DNA of 5,322 bases, taken from positions 1 through 5,322 of the forward strand of contig JAPUFN010000131.1 of NCBI GenBank assembly GCA_027293665.1. Direction: 5' to 3'. Under the pieces are notes generated by a model. The model searched no databases, was not told the origin of the DNA, and saw only the letters and a list, made by a program, of their open reading frames with translations. Position numbers and translations under genes: made by a program. Positions 1 to 5,322 of the stretch are shown piece by piece (position 1 is the first letter of the stretch; each line of letters starts with the position of its first letter). The stretch comes from Gammaproteobacteria bacterium (lineage in GTDB: Bacteria; Pseudomonadota; Gammaproteobacteria; Pseudomonadales; Azotimanducaceae).

Positions 1-1524
1 TACTCCGCGATAACTTGCCTGCCAGACGTAATCGGCCGGCTGCAGCTGCTGCAGATTCGCCTGTCGCGCAGCACCCGGTGCCCAGTCGCGGTACTCATAG
101 GTCGCGCCAACTCCCAGCTTGCCGTCAGCGGGTGCCAGGTAGCCGTTGCCGAGAATGGGTATGTTGATCTTCGCCGGTGTCCCGGCCGGTTGTACGACAT
201 CAAGCTGGCCGGAGACCGCTGCCAGTTCCAGATATTGTGCGCCGGCAAAGGCGCCTGCTTCGTTGCCGCAGGCAAGGACTGTGGGTCCGTCGGGCCAGTC
301 GGTCAGGGCTGCTTGCGTCACCAGCTCGATTGCGGGGTGGTCGAGCAATAGGTTGCATAGCCGGGGTGTGTTGATCGTGCATGCGTGGGGAAACCACAGA
401 GCATTATCCGCAAGCGCGATTCCGGCCCGCTGGCTTGCTGCAGCGGATTCGAGCGATTCAAGCCAGTTGCCTGAGTCTGCGTAGGCGGCAGCGACCTGTG
501 CGAGACGTTCGGCTGAATAGTTCGACGAGGGAATCTGCAATGCCCCGGTGCGGTATAAGGCCGGCCCATCCTTCCCGGCGATCGTGCTGCAGAAGTGGCT
601 GCTGTAAAGGTAGCTGTGACATCTGAAATCTGCGTGCACGCTTGTGTCAGCCAGCAGGCGGGGGTGCAGCACGGTGATCGGGATGCTGCTTGCGCCCGCG
701 GCGGCGGTTGCGTTCTTCTCGAACACGCGGACTTCTATCCCGGCCTGCGCCAGGTGTCTGGCGAGGCTGCAGCCGGCGATACCGGCGCCGACGACGCTGA
801 CCTGCGGCGGCGGTGTCCAGGTGGCGGGTTGGCTGCCCTGATACTGACCCGCGAGGCTTTCACGTTTGTGGGGCCGCTGATCGACGCGGCGCATTTCAAA
901 GCCGGCAGCGATAAGTCCCCGGCGGACACGACCGGCGGCGGTAAATGTGGTGATGCAAGTCCCGCGATGAGAGAGATTTGCAATGTACTCGAAGAGGCTG
1001 GCGGTCCACATCTGAGGGTTTCTGTCCGGCGCGAAACCATCGAGCAGCCATAGATCGAAGGGTTGTTTCTGCTGCGGTTGCATCTCCGCCAGGCCGGTCG
1101 CTGCGTCGCCCCAATACAGCGACAGGGTAATACGACCCCCGTCGAGATAGCGGCGGTGCCAGCCGGCCACGAGCGGCGGGTAGTGTTCGGCGAGTTCCCG
1201 ATACATTGCGTTGTCATGGGCGCGCGCGGCAGCCAGGGCGCTGAAAACGGCTGGTGCAATCGGCGCAGCTTCGAAACTCACGAAGTGCATCCTGCGGCCC
1301 TGCTGGCGGCACAACGCGGCGGCGACGATGAAGTTGAGACCGGTGCCGAAACCAAGTTCGCCGAGACGGACGAGTTGCGATTTTCCCAGCAGGTCGCTGA
1401 ACCCGCCAGGCTCGAGGAACACCCGCGCAACTTCCGCTGCACCGTCGGCTGCGTGATAGATGTCGGCAAAGCGTTCAGAGAACGGTTGACCGTCGCGCAG
1501 CGTTATTTGCGCCGGTTCGATCAT
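1..1524 (-). CDS. mnmC: Bifunctional tRNA wobble-uridine modification enzyme MnmC, C-terminus cut by window edge
   Basis: The frame is open from the ATG at 1524-1522 to position 1, giving 508 residues without a stop. E. coli MnmC has about 668, so roughly the last 160 are outside. The N-terminal half is the SAM-dependent methyltransferase (MnmC1/MnmD, formerly DUF752): SAM-binding ELGFGTGLNF at residues 56-65, LLDGFAPDRNPQMW at 160-173 and VRRGLIAAGF at 200-209. The C-terminal half is the FAD-dependent oxidase (MnmC2): dinucleotide motif VVGAGIAG at 244-251, acidic strand end VFEK at 267-270, and GYLAPADGKLGVGATYEYRD at 461-480. In the known family, MnmC2 removes the carboxymethyl group of cmnm5(s2)U34 to give nm5(s2)U34, and MnmC1 methylates this to mnm5(s2)U34 in the cytoplasm. 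The start is the first possible one, because the upstream gene's TGA stop lies in the same frame nine bases earlier. No good Shine-Dalgarno precedes it, so coupling to upstream translation is likely. Some oxidase motifs are divergent (GASSIP at 277-282 where E. coli has GASGNR). Confidence 0.95.
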   Translation of the reverse strand, partial: MIEPAQITLRDGQPFSERFADIYHAADGAAEVARVFLEPGGFSDLLGKSQLVRLGELGFGTGLNFIVAAALCRQQGRRMHFVSFEAAPIAPAVFSALAAARAHDNAMYRELAEHYPPLVAGWHRRYLDGGRITLSLYWGDAATGLAEMQPQQKQPFDLWLLDGFAPDRNPQMWTASLFEYIANLSHRGTCITTFTAAGRVRRGLIAAGFEMRRVDQRPHKRESLAGQYQGSQPATWTPPPQVSVVGAGIAGCSLARHLAQAGIEVRVFEKNATAAAGASSIPITVLHPRLLADTSVHADFRCHSYLYSSHFCSTIAGKDGPALYRTGALQIPSSNYSAERLAQVAAAYADSGNWLESLESAAASQRAGIALADNALWFPHACTINTPRLCNLLLDHPAIELVTQAALTDWPDGPTVLACGNEAGAFAGAQYLELAAVSGQLDVVQPAGTPAKINIPILGNGYLAPADGKLGVGATYEYRDWAPGAARQANLQQLQPADYVWQASYRGV

Positions 1525-1530
1525 CTGGTT

Positions 1531-2415
1531 TCAGTCAGGCGACCGCGGGCGTGCCGGGTCAACTATCCATTCACTCCAGGAACCTGGATAGAGGATAGGT
1601 TCGGGGTAACCGGCGACGATCATCGCCAGTATGTTGTGTGCGGCGGTCACGCCGGAACCGCAGTAGCTGACCACGTCGGCACCATTGGCGGCGCAAACGG
1701 CGAACCGCTCATGCAACTGCGCAGGCGTACGAAAGGCTCCGGCCGCATCGAGATTATCCTGAAACGGCAGGCAGTGAGCACCCGGGATGTGGCCAGCCAC
1801 CGGATCGATCGGCTCCTCCACGCCATCGAAGCGCGCCCGTGTTCGGGCATCGATGAGCGTATAGGCATTGCCTCCTGCAGCAGGGTCACAGCTGATGGAA
1901 GCGACCAGGCTTGCTGCATCGATGGTGCGGGTCAGACTGGGTCGGCGTTGAAAATTCCCCGGCTCGACGTTTGCCGCAGCGCTGTTTGCCGCAGCGCTGT
2001 CTGCCGCAGCCGTGCTCAGATCACCGGACCAGGCGCTCATGCCACCGTCCAGAAGCGCAACCTTCGCGTGCCCCAGCCAGCGCACACACCACCAGGCCCG
2101 GGCAGCAAAGGCGCCACCGGCATCGTCGTAGACCACAATCTGATCCGCTGCATTTACCCCAAGCCCGGCAAGGCGTGCCGCAAGCTCTGCCGCGTCCGGC
2201 AGTGGGTGCCTGCCGGCAGCGCCAGCAGCTGCGGCGAGATCGTCATCGAGGCTGAGGTAGCGGGCAGTGGGAAGATGCCCGGCCGCGTAAGCTTGCACAC
2301 CATAATCGGCATCCCCCAGGCGGCCACGACAGTCCAGTATCTTTACGTTACTTGGACGAAATTGCTTGAGTTCGGCGAGTTCGGCCGCATTGATCAGGGT
2401 GATGAATTGCGTCAT
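1531..2415 (-). CDS. sseA: Two-domain rhodanese-family sulfurtransferase, 3-mercaptopyruvate sulfurtransferase type
   Basis: This is a complete 294-residue protein; E. coli SseA has 281. It has tandem rhodanese domains. The N-terminal domain shows DCRGRLGD at 28-35, GHLPTA at 46-51 and LLDGGMSAW at 121-129. Its active-loop position reads VVYDDAGG (94-101) with no cysteine, the usual inactive state of this domain. The C-terminal domain shows LIDARTRARF at 187-196, GHIPGA at 208-213, the catalytic loop CGSGVTA at 252-258 with Cys252, and YPGSWSEW at 276-283. The CGSGVT loop is known for mercaptopyruvate sulfurtransferases; thiosulfate rhodaneses tend to have basic CRKGVT. The likely reaction is transfer of sulfane sulfur from 3-mercaptopyruvate to cyanide, thiols or a protein acceptor, in the cytoplasm. 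The ATG at 2415 was chosen because homologues begin just before the first domain. An in-frame ATG at 2508 would add 31 residues that do not look like rhodanese. The interdomain linker holds a short Ala-rich repeat. mnmC follows after six bases. The family call is secure; the preferred substrate is inferred from the loop. Confidence 0.91.
   Translation of the reverse strand: MTQFITLINAAELAELKQFRPSNVKILDCRGRLGDADYGVQAYAAGHLPTARYLSLDDDLAAAAGAAGRHPLPDAAELAARLAGLGVNAADQIVVYDDAGGAFAARAWWCVRWLGHAKVALLDGGMSAWSGDLSTAAADSAAANSAAANVEPGNFQRRPSLTRTIDAASLVASISCDPAAGGNAYTLIDARTRARFDGVEEPIDPVAGHIPGAHCLPFQDNLDAAGAFRTPAQLHERFAVCAANGADVVSYCGSGVTAAHNILAMIVAGYPEPILYPGSWSEWIVDPARPRSPD
1969..2013 (-). repeat. Three tandem 15-bp units in the sulfurtransferase linker
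   Basis: Two identical 15-bp units (1969-1983 and 1984-1998; GTTTGCCGCAGCGCT on the plus strand) are followed by a third copy at 1999-2013 with three differences. The unit is a multiple of three, so on the minus strand it encodes in-frame Ala-rich pentads, (S/T)AAAD then SAAAN then SAAAN, at about residues 135-149 of the sulfurtransferase. This lies between the two rhodanese domains, where length changes should be tolerated. It looks like a recent replication-slippage expansion. Confidence 0.85.
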
Positions 2416-2520
2416 CTCTACGTAGAAGACCTGGTTCTCTAAGATGGTTATTGTGCCATGATGAAGTTCACAAGCGGGCGCATTGCGCGCTGCGGTGGTC
2501 GTTTCCATCGGTATACTTTC

Positions 2521-2557
2521 AAGCCATCGATTGGCTTGATTAGAGGGTGGCTTTTTT
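2521..2557 (+). other. Alternative hairpins followed by a T6 tract in the desaturase leader
   Basis: AAGCCA at 2521-2526 can pair with TGGCTT at 2532-2537 (five-base loop) or with a second copy, TGGCTT, at 2548-2553. The second copy runs directly into six T's at 2552-2557. On the plus strand, the longer pairing would resemble a weak intrinsic terminator or attenuator about 65 bases before the desaturase start. The stem is only six base pairs, so it may be chance. Confidence 0.25.
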
Positions 2558-2562
2558 CGGGG

Positions 2563-2576
2563 ATTGTGGTCACAAT
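2563..2576. promoter_or_regulatory. Perfect 14-bp palindrome, candidate operator upstream of the desaturase
   Basis: ATTGTG at 2563-2568 and CACAAT at 2571-2576 are exact inverted repeats separated by GT. The site lies 44 bases before the desaturase start and downstream of the weak TATACT box, where a repressor could act. The same half-sites recur at 2451-2455 (TTGTG) and 2469-2473 (CACAA) nearer the sulfurtransferase gene. The binding protein is unknown; it does not match the CRP or FadR consensus as I recall them. Confidence 0.3.
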
Positions 2577-2611
2577 GCCGCGAATTTTCCCCCTGACACT
2601 ACAACTCGCAC

Positions 2612-2617
2612 GGGAGG
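2612..2617 (+). promoter_or_regulatory. Strong Shine-Dalgarno sequence GGGAGG for the desaturase
   Basis: GGGAGG ends three bases before the GTG at 2621 and nine bases before a second in-frame GTG at 2627. Three bases is unusually short and nine is comfortable, so the site mildly favours 2627 as the true start. The difference is only two residues. Confidence 0.7.
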
Positions 2618-2620
2618 CCT

Positions 2621-3820
2621 GTGAAGGTGACTGCCTTTTTGGAATGGTTTAGCAACGGATTGTGGGATCTTTCTGCCCTCGGACTGGTGGTATTCACGCT
2701 GGTCGTCACGCATATCACGATGATTTCAGTCACGGTGTACCTGCACCGTCACTCGGCGCACCGGGCGGTGGATCTGCATCCCGTGCTCCAGCATTTTTTC
2801 CGTTTCTGGCTATGGCTGACCACCGGCATGATCACCAGAGAATGGACAGCCATCCACCGCAAGCATCACGCGGTTTGTGAAACACCCGATGATCCTCACA
2901 GTCCTCAGATACAAGGCCTCAAGAAGATCCTCTGGCAGGGCGCGGAAGCGTACAAAATCGCCTGCGCACAGCGCGAGAGTATTGATCGTTATGGCGCGGG
3001 CTGTCCGGATGACTGGGTCGAGCGCAACGTCTACAGCCGTCATACCTCCCTGGGCATTACGCTGGTGGCGCTGATTGATATTGCATTGTTCGGTCCGATT
3101 GGCCTGACGATCTGGGCTGTGCAGATGGCCTGGACGCCATTGTTCGCCGCGGGCGTCGTCAACGGCATCGGCCATTACTGGGGTTATCGAAATTTCGAAT
3201 GCCCGGATGCTGCAACCAATATTGTGCCGTGGGGCATCCTGATTGCAGGTGAAGAACTGCACAACAATCATCACACGTACCCGAACTCTGCCAAGCTTTC
3301 ACAGAAGCCATGGGAGTTCGATATGGGTTGGTTCTGGATTCGGCTTTTTCAGATTTTCGGTCTGGCTCAGCCGCGCAGCACCGGTCCAGTTGCCCACAAA
3401 GTGCCGGGCAGGCGCACGCTCGATCTCGACACCGCCTGGGCGTTGCTCAATGATCGATTCCGGGTGATGTCCAGATACGCCGAGGATGTAGTAAAGCCAC
3501 TGGTCGAGCAGGAACTTTCCGCGACAAAACGTGTGGTGCGAAACGCGAAGAAGGCCCTGACTCTGGAATCATCGCTCGTTGATGCGGCGGCCAGGATCCG
3601 GATCGATGAGCTGATCGATTCCAGTGCCACGATAAAAACCATCTACGAATTCCGTCTGCGACTGCAGGAAGTGTGGGCCAAGCGTGGCGGTAATGCCGAA
3701 GAGATGTTGCAGCTGCTCAAGCAGTGGTGCATCGATGCCGAGGCGACCGGCATACAGGCGTTGCGCGACTTCGTCACAGAGCTGCAGACCTACACCCTCC
3801 AGAAAACCGCCACCGCCTGA
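2621..3820 (+). CDS. desA: Membrane-bound delta-9 type fatty acid desaturase, DesA-like
   Basis: A complete 399-residue integral membrane di-iron desaturase. The three histidine boxes are present: HRHSAH at 42-47, HRKHH at 79-83 and HNNHH at 214-218. A further conserved segment, NGIGHYWGYRNF, lies at 181-192 with His185. Hydrophobic segments at about 15-40, 55-72 and 143-185 form the usual hairpins that place the histidines on the cytoplasmic side. The family uses O2 and electrons from a reductase to introduce a cis double bond, typically at C9, into saturated acyl chains of phospholipid or acyl-CoA, which adjusts membrane fluidity. Residues about 265-399 form a charged helical extension beyond the desaturase core. 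As I recall, Pseudomonas DesA has a similar extension and similar length, so this is not a fusion. The start is GTG at 2621 or GTG at 2627. The gene stands alone, divergent from sseA and convergent with argS. No electron-transfer partner lies in the window. The exact lipid substrate cannot be read from the sequence. Confidence 0.93.
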   Translation: MKVTAFLEWFSNGLWDLSALGLVVFTLVVTHITMISVTVYLHRHSAHRAVDLHPVLQHFFRFWLWLTTGMITREWTAIHRKHHAVCETPDDPHSPQIQGLKKILWQGAEAYKIACAQRESIDRYGAGCPDDWVERNVYSRHTSLGITLVALIDIALFGPIGLTIWAVQMAWTPLFAAGVVNGIGHYWGYRNFECPDAATNIVPWGILIAGEELHNNHHTYPNSAKLSQKPWEFDMGWFWIRLFQIFGLAQPRSTGPVAHKVPGRRTLDLDTAWALLNDRFRVMSRYAEDVVKPLVEQELSATKRVVRNAKKALTLESSLVDAAARIRIDELIDSSATIKTIYEFRLRLQEVWAKRGGNAEEMLQLLKQWCIDAEATGIQALRDFVTELQTYTLQKTATA

Positions 3821-3821
3821 T

Positions 3822-3933
3822 TAGTACCGTTGAATAGTGCCGGTTGTTAGCCTTTAGCCTTTTCAGCAGCTCAAGGCTTAACGCCGGGCACCACGTTCGC
3901 TCTGAAAAGGCTAAAGGCTAATATCCGGTACTA
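3822..3933. repeat. Inverted-repeat element between convergent desaturase and argS genes
   Basis: The left arm 3835-3866 and right arm 3902-3933 are inverted 32-base repeats matching at 29 positions. Two of the three mismatches would be G-U pairs in plus-strand RNA. The inner 20 bases (3847-3866 and 3902-3921) are perfect and contain the internal heptads GCCTTTA GCCTTTT. The outermost eight bases, TAGTACCG at 3822-3829, are repeated exactly as CGGTACTA at 3926-3933, giving terminal inverted repeats. The 35-base loop (3867-3901) includes a degenerate minus-strand copy of the arm at about 3870-3893. The element starts one base after the desaturase stop (TGA, 3818-3820) and its last three bases are the argS stop. 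It could act as a bidirectional transcription barrier, but neither side has a good T tract. Its make-up suits a REP/BIME- or MITE-like repeat; no clear target-site duplication was seen. Confidence 0.85.
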
Positions 3934-5322
3934 CATTCTTTCTACGGTGCCGATGCCGAGTAGCGAAAGTCCTTCCTGTAATGTCTGCGCCGTCCGCTGG
4001 CACAGCAGTGCGCGGCTGGCTTTGACCGGTTCGTCCGCGTTGAGAATCGGGCAGGCTTCGTAAAAACGCATAAACGATGTGGCCAGGCCGAATAAGTAGG
4101 TGCACAGAAAGTGCGGGAAGCCGTCCTGCGCAACCTGTTCCAGCACCTCCTGGAAGCGCACGAGATTCACGGCAAGCGCACGCTCTTCGGGGCTATCGAG
4201 ACTGACCACGGCGGTGAGCTTTGCAGCGTCGATGCCACCTCGGCGAAAGATGCTCTGGATGCGTGAGTAGGCGTACTGCAGGTAGGGTGACGTGTTGCCT
4301 TCGAACGAGAGCATCTGGTCCCAGTCAAAGATGTAGTCGCTGGTCCGGTTCTTGGAAAGGTCTGCGTACTTAACCGCGCCGATGCCGACGACGCGGGCGA
4401 TCTCGATTCGCTCAGCGACCTCGAGGTCCGGGCTCTTTTCACTCACCAGGGCCAATGCGCGGGCTTCCGCCTCATCAAGCAGCTCGTTGAGTTTGATGAC
4501 GCCGCCTTCACGCGTTTTGAAGGGTTTGCCATCTTTGCCCAACATATTTCCGAAGGGGTGGTGTTCGAGTGCGAGGGTTTCATCACAAAAACCGGCTTTG
4601 CGGGCGACGGCGAAAATCTGCTTGAAGTGAAGGTTCTGGCGGGCATCCGTCAGATAGAGCGCTCTGTCGATTTTCAGATCCCGCGCGCGCAGTCGCACGG
4701 CCGCAAGATCTGTCGTGGCATAGAGATAGCCGCCGTCAGACTTCTGCACGATCACGGGCAGCGGCTTGTCATCCTTGCCGGTAAATTCGTCCAGGAACAC
4801 GCATTGTGCCCCATCGGATTCCGTCAGCAGATCGGCTGCACGTAATTTATCGATGATGTCCGGTAGTTCGTCGTTGTAAGCGCTCTCCGCCATAACATCG
4901 GTCATCTCGAGAGTTACCCCGAGCCGGTCATAGGTTTGCTGACAATGAGACAGGGATATCTCAATAAACTTCTGCCACTGGGCGCGGATCGCCGGGTCGC
5001 CTGCCTGCAGGCTCACGACTTTGCCGCGGCTGCGCTCGGCAAACTCGGGATCGCTGTCGAACTGTGCTTTCGCAGCGCGGTAGAAGTTTTCCAGGTCCGC
5101 AAGTTCGTCTGAATCGCCGTCGACATCCTCGAGATGCGCGAGCAACATGCCGAACTGCGTGCCCCAGTCGCCGACGTGATTCTGGCGTATCACTTCGTGA
5201 CCGAGTTTCTCCAGTACCCGCGCCAGTGCATCGCCAATGATCGTGCTGCGCAGATGCCCAACGTGCATTTCCTTGGCAAGATTCGGGCTGGAATAGTCGA
5301 CCACCACTCGCTGAGGCTGGGC
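3931..5322 (-). CDS. argS: Arginyl-tRNA synthetase, N-terminus cut by window edge
   Basis: The frame is open from the right edge (5322) to TAG at 3933-3931, giving 463 residues. E. coli ArgS has 577, so about 113 N-terminal residues, the domain that contacts the tRNA D-loop, are missing. This is a class I synthetase that charges tRNA-Arg with arginine using ATP, and it needs tRNA for amino-acid activation. Visible hallmarks are the start of the catalytic domain (VVVDYSSPNLAKEM), the HIGH-type motif HVGH at partial residues 20-23 (about 5254-5265), NHVGDWGTQFGM, and LGKDGKPFKTR ending at about 4510, where FKTR replaces the canonical KMSKS, as is usual in bacterial ArgS. The anticodon-binding helical domain includes AVKYADLSKNRTSDYIFDWDQML and EGNTSPYLQYAYSRI, and the protein ends in the typical VERM. 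No frameshift or lost key residue is visible. The stop codon is formed by the terminal bases of the adjoining inverted repeat. Confidence 0.98.
   Translation of the reverse strand, partial: AQPQRVVVDYSSPNLAKEMHVGHLRSTIIGDALARVLEKLGHEVIRQNHVGDWGTQFGMLLAHLEDVDGDSDELADLENFYRAAKAQFDSDPEFAERSRGKVVSLQAGDPAIRAQWQKFIEISLSHCQQTYDRLGVTLEMTDVMAESAYNDELPDIIDKLRAADLLTESDGAQCVFLDEFTGKDDKPLPVIVQKSDGGYLYATTDLAAVRLRARDLKIDRALYLTDARQNLHFKQIFAVARKAGFCDETLALEHHPFGNMLGKDGKPFKTREGGVIKLNELLDEAEARALALVSEKSPDLEVAERIEIARVVGIGAVKYADLSKNRTSDYIFDWDQMLSFEGNTSPYLQYAYSRIQSIFRRGGIDAAKLTAVVSLDSPEERALAVNLVRFQEVLEQVAQDGFPHFLCTYLFGLATSFMRFYEACPILNADEPVKASRALLCQRTAQTLQEGLSLLGIGTVERM

Larger units (their letters stand above)
2416..2620. 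promoter_or_regulatory. Divergent intergenic region between sulfurtransferase and desaturase genes
   Basis: These 205 bases must hold the promoter of the sseA-mnmC pair (minus) and that of the desaturase (plus). The only near-consensus -10 box I see is TATACT at 2512-2517 on the plus strand, one mismatch from TATAAT. It has no convincing -35 box at 15-19 bases spacing, so it is a weak candidate. I found no convincing promoter on the minus strand. The region also holds a 14-bp palindrome and a hairpin with a T tract, listed separately. Short open frames here have no ribosome binding site or recognisable content. Confidence 0.5.

Noticed and set aside
735..1259. A 174-codon minus-strand open frame inside mnmC
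   Set aside because: It is a shifted-frame shadow of mnmC. The true frame carries the methyltransferase and FAD motifs without interruption, so there is no frameshift to explain.
1063..2442. A 459-codon open frame on the plus strand, antisense to all of the sulfurtransferase gene and part of mnmC
   Set aside because: The opposite strand encodes two recognisable enzymes with intact motifs across the same bases. The plus-strand product has no recognisable domain, is rich in Arg, Cys and Gly, and includes a repeated CRSAV stretch that is merely the linker repeat in antisense.
2416..2508. A longer sulfurtransferase starting at the ATG at 2508
   Set aside because: The extra 31 residues have no rhodanese similarity, no signal peptide and no clear ribosome binding site, and SseA-type proteins normally begin just before the first domain.
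2563..2576. CRP or FadR binding site
   Set aside because: The spacing and sequence do not fit the recalled TGTGA-N6-TCACA or TGGTC-N-GACCA patterns.
2458..2652. A 64-codon plus-strand open frame across the divergent intergenic region
   Set aside because: It overlaps the desaturase start out of frame, has no good Shine-Dalgarno and shows no recognisable motif.
3385..3820. Desaturase fused to an extra helical domain
   Set aside because: DesA-like proteins of Pseudomonas, as recalled, carry a similar C-terminal extension and have a similar total length, so this is the family's normal architecture.
3835..3933. Classical intrinsic terminator between desA and argS
   Set aside because: The stem is long and the loop is 35 bases, but neither strand has a run of T's after the stem, so I list it as an inverted repeat with only a possible terminator role.

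Overview
The window reads as ordinary chromosomal DNA from a moderately GC-rich gammaproteobacterium. ArgS is close to the E. coli type, MnmC is the fused bifunctional enzyme typical of that class, and the desaturase is of the Pseudomonas DesA type. These placements come from remembered family sequences, not from a search. No phage, insertion sequence, CRISPR, rRNA or tRNA signal was seen.

Layout from left to right. Positions 1-1524 (minus) hold the first 508 codons of mnmC, cut by the left edge. Positions 1531-2415 (minus) hold a complete two-domain sulfurtransferase of the SseA type, six bases upstream of mnmC and in the same reading frame, so the two almost certainly form one transcript. 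Positions 2416-2620 are a divergent intergenic region with small palindromes and weak promoter-like elements. Positions 2621-3820 (plus) hold a complete membrane fatty-acid desaturase. Positions 3821-3933 are filled almost completely by a compact inverted-repeat element between convergent genes. Positions 3931-5322 (minus) hold the last 463 codons of argS, whose N-terminal domain lies beyond the right edge.

How the genes relate. MnmC finishes the wobble-uridine modification (c)mnm5(s2)U34, and ArgS charges tRNA-Arg, so both act on tRNA. The sulfurtransferase handles sulfane sulfur and sits directly upstream of mnmC. A link to tRNA thiolation is attractive but is inference. The desaturase makes unsaturated membrane acyl chains and is an independent unit.

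I found no clear undescribed multi-gene system. The features most worth a second look are the inverted-repeat element at 3822-3933, which supplies the argS stop codon and carries a degenerate extra copy in its loop, and the in-frame TGA-two-codon-ATG junction between the sulfurtransferase and mnmC.
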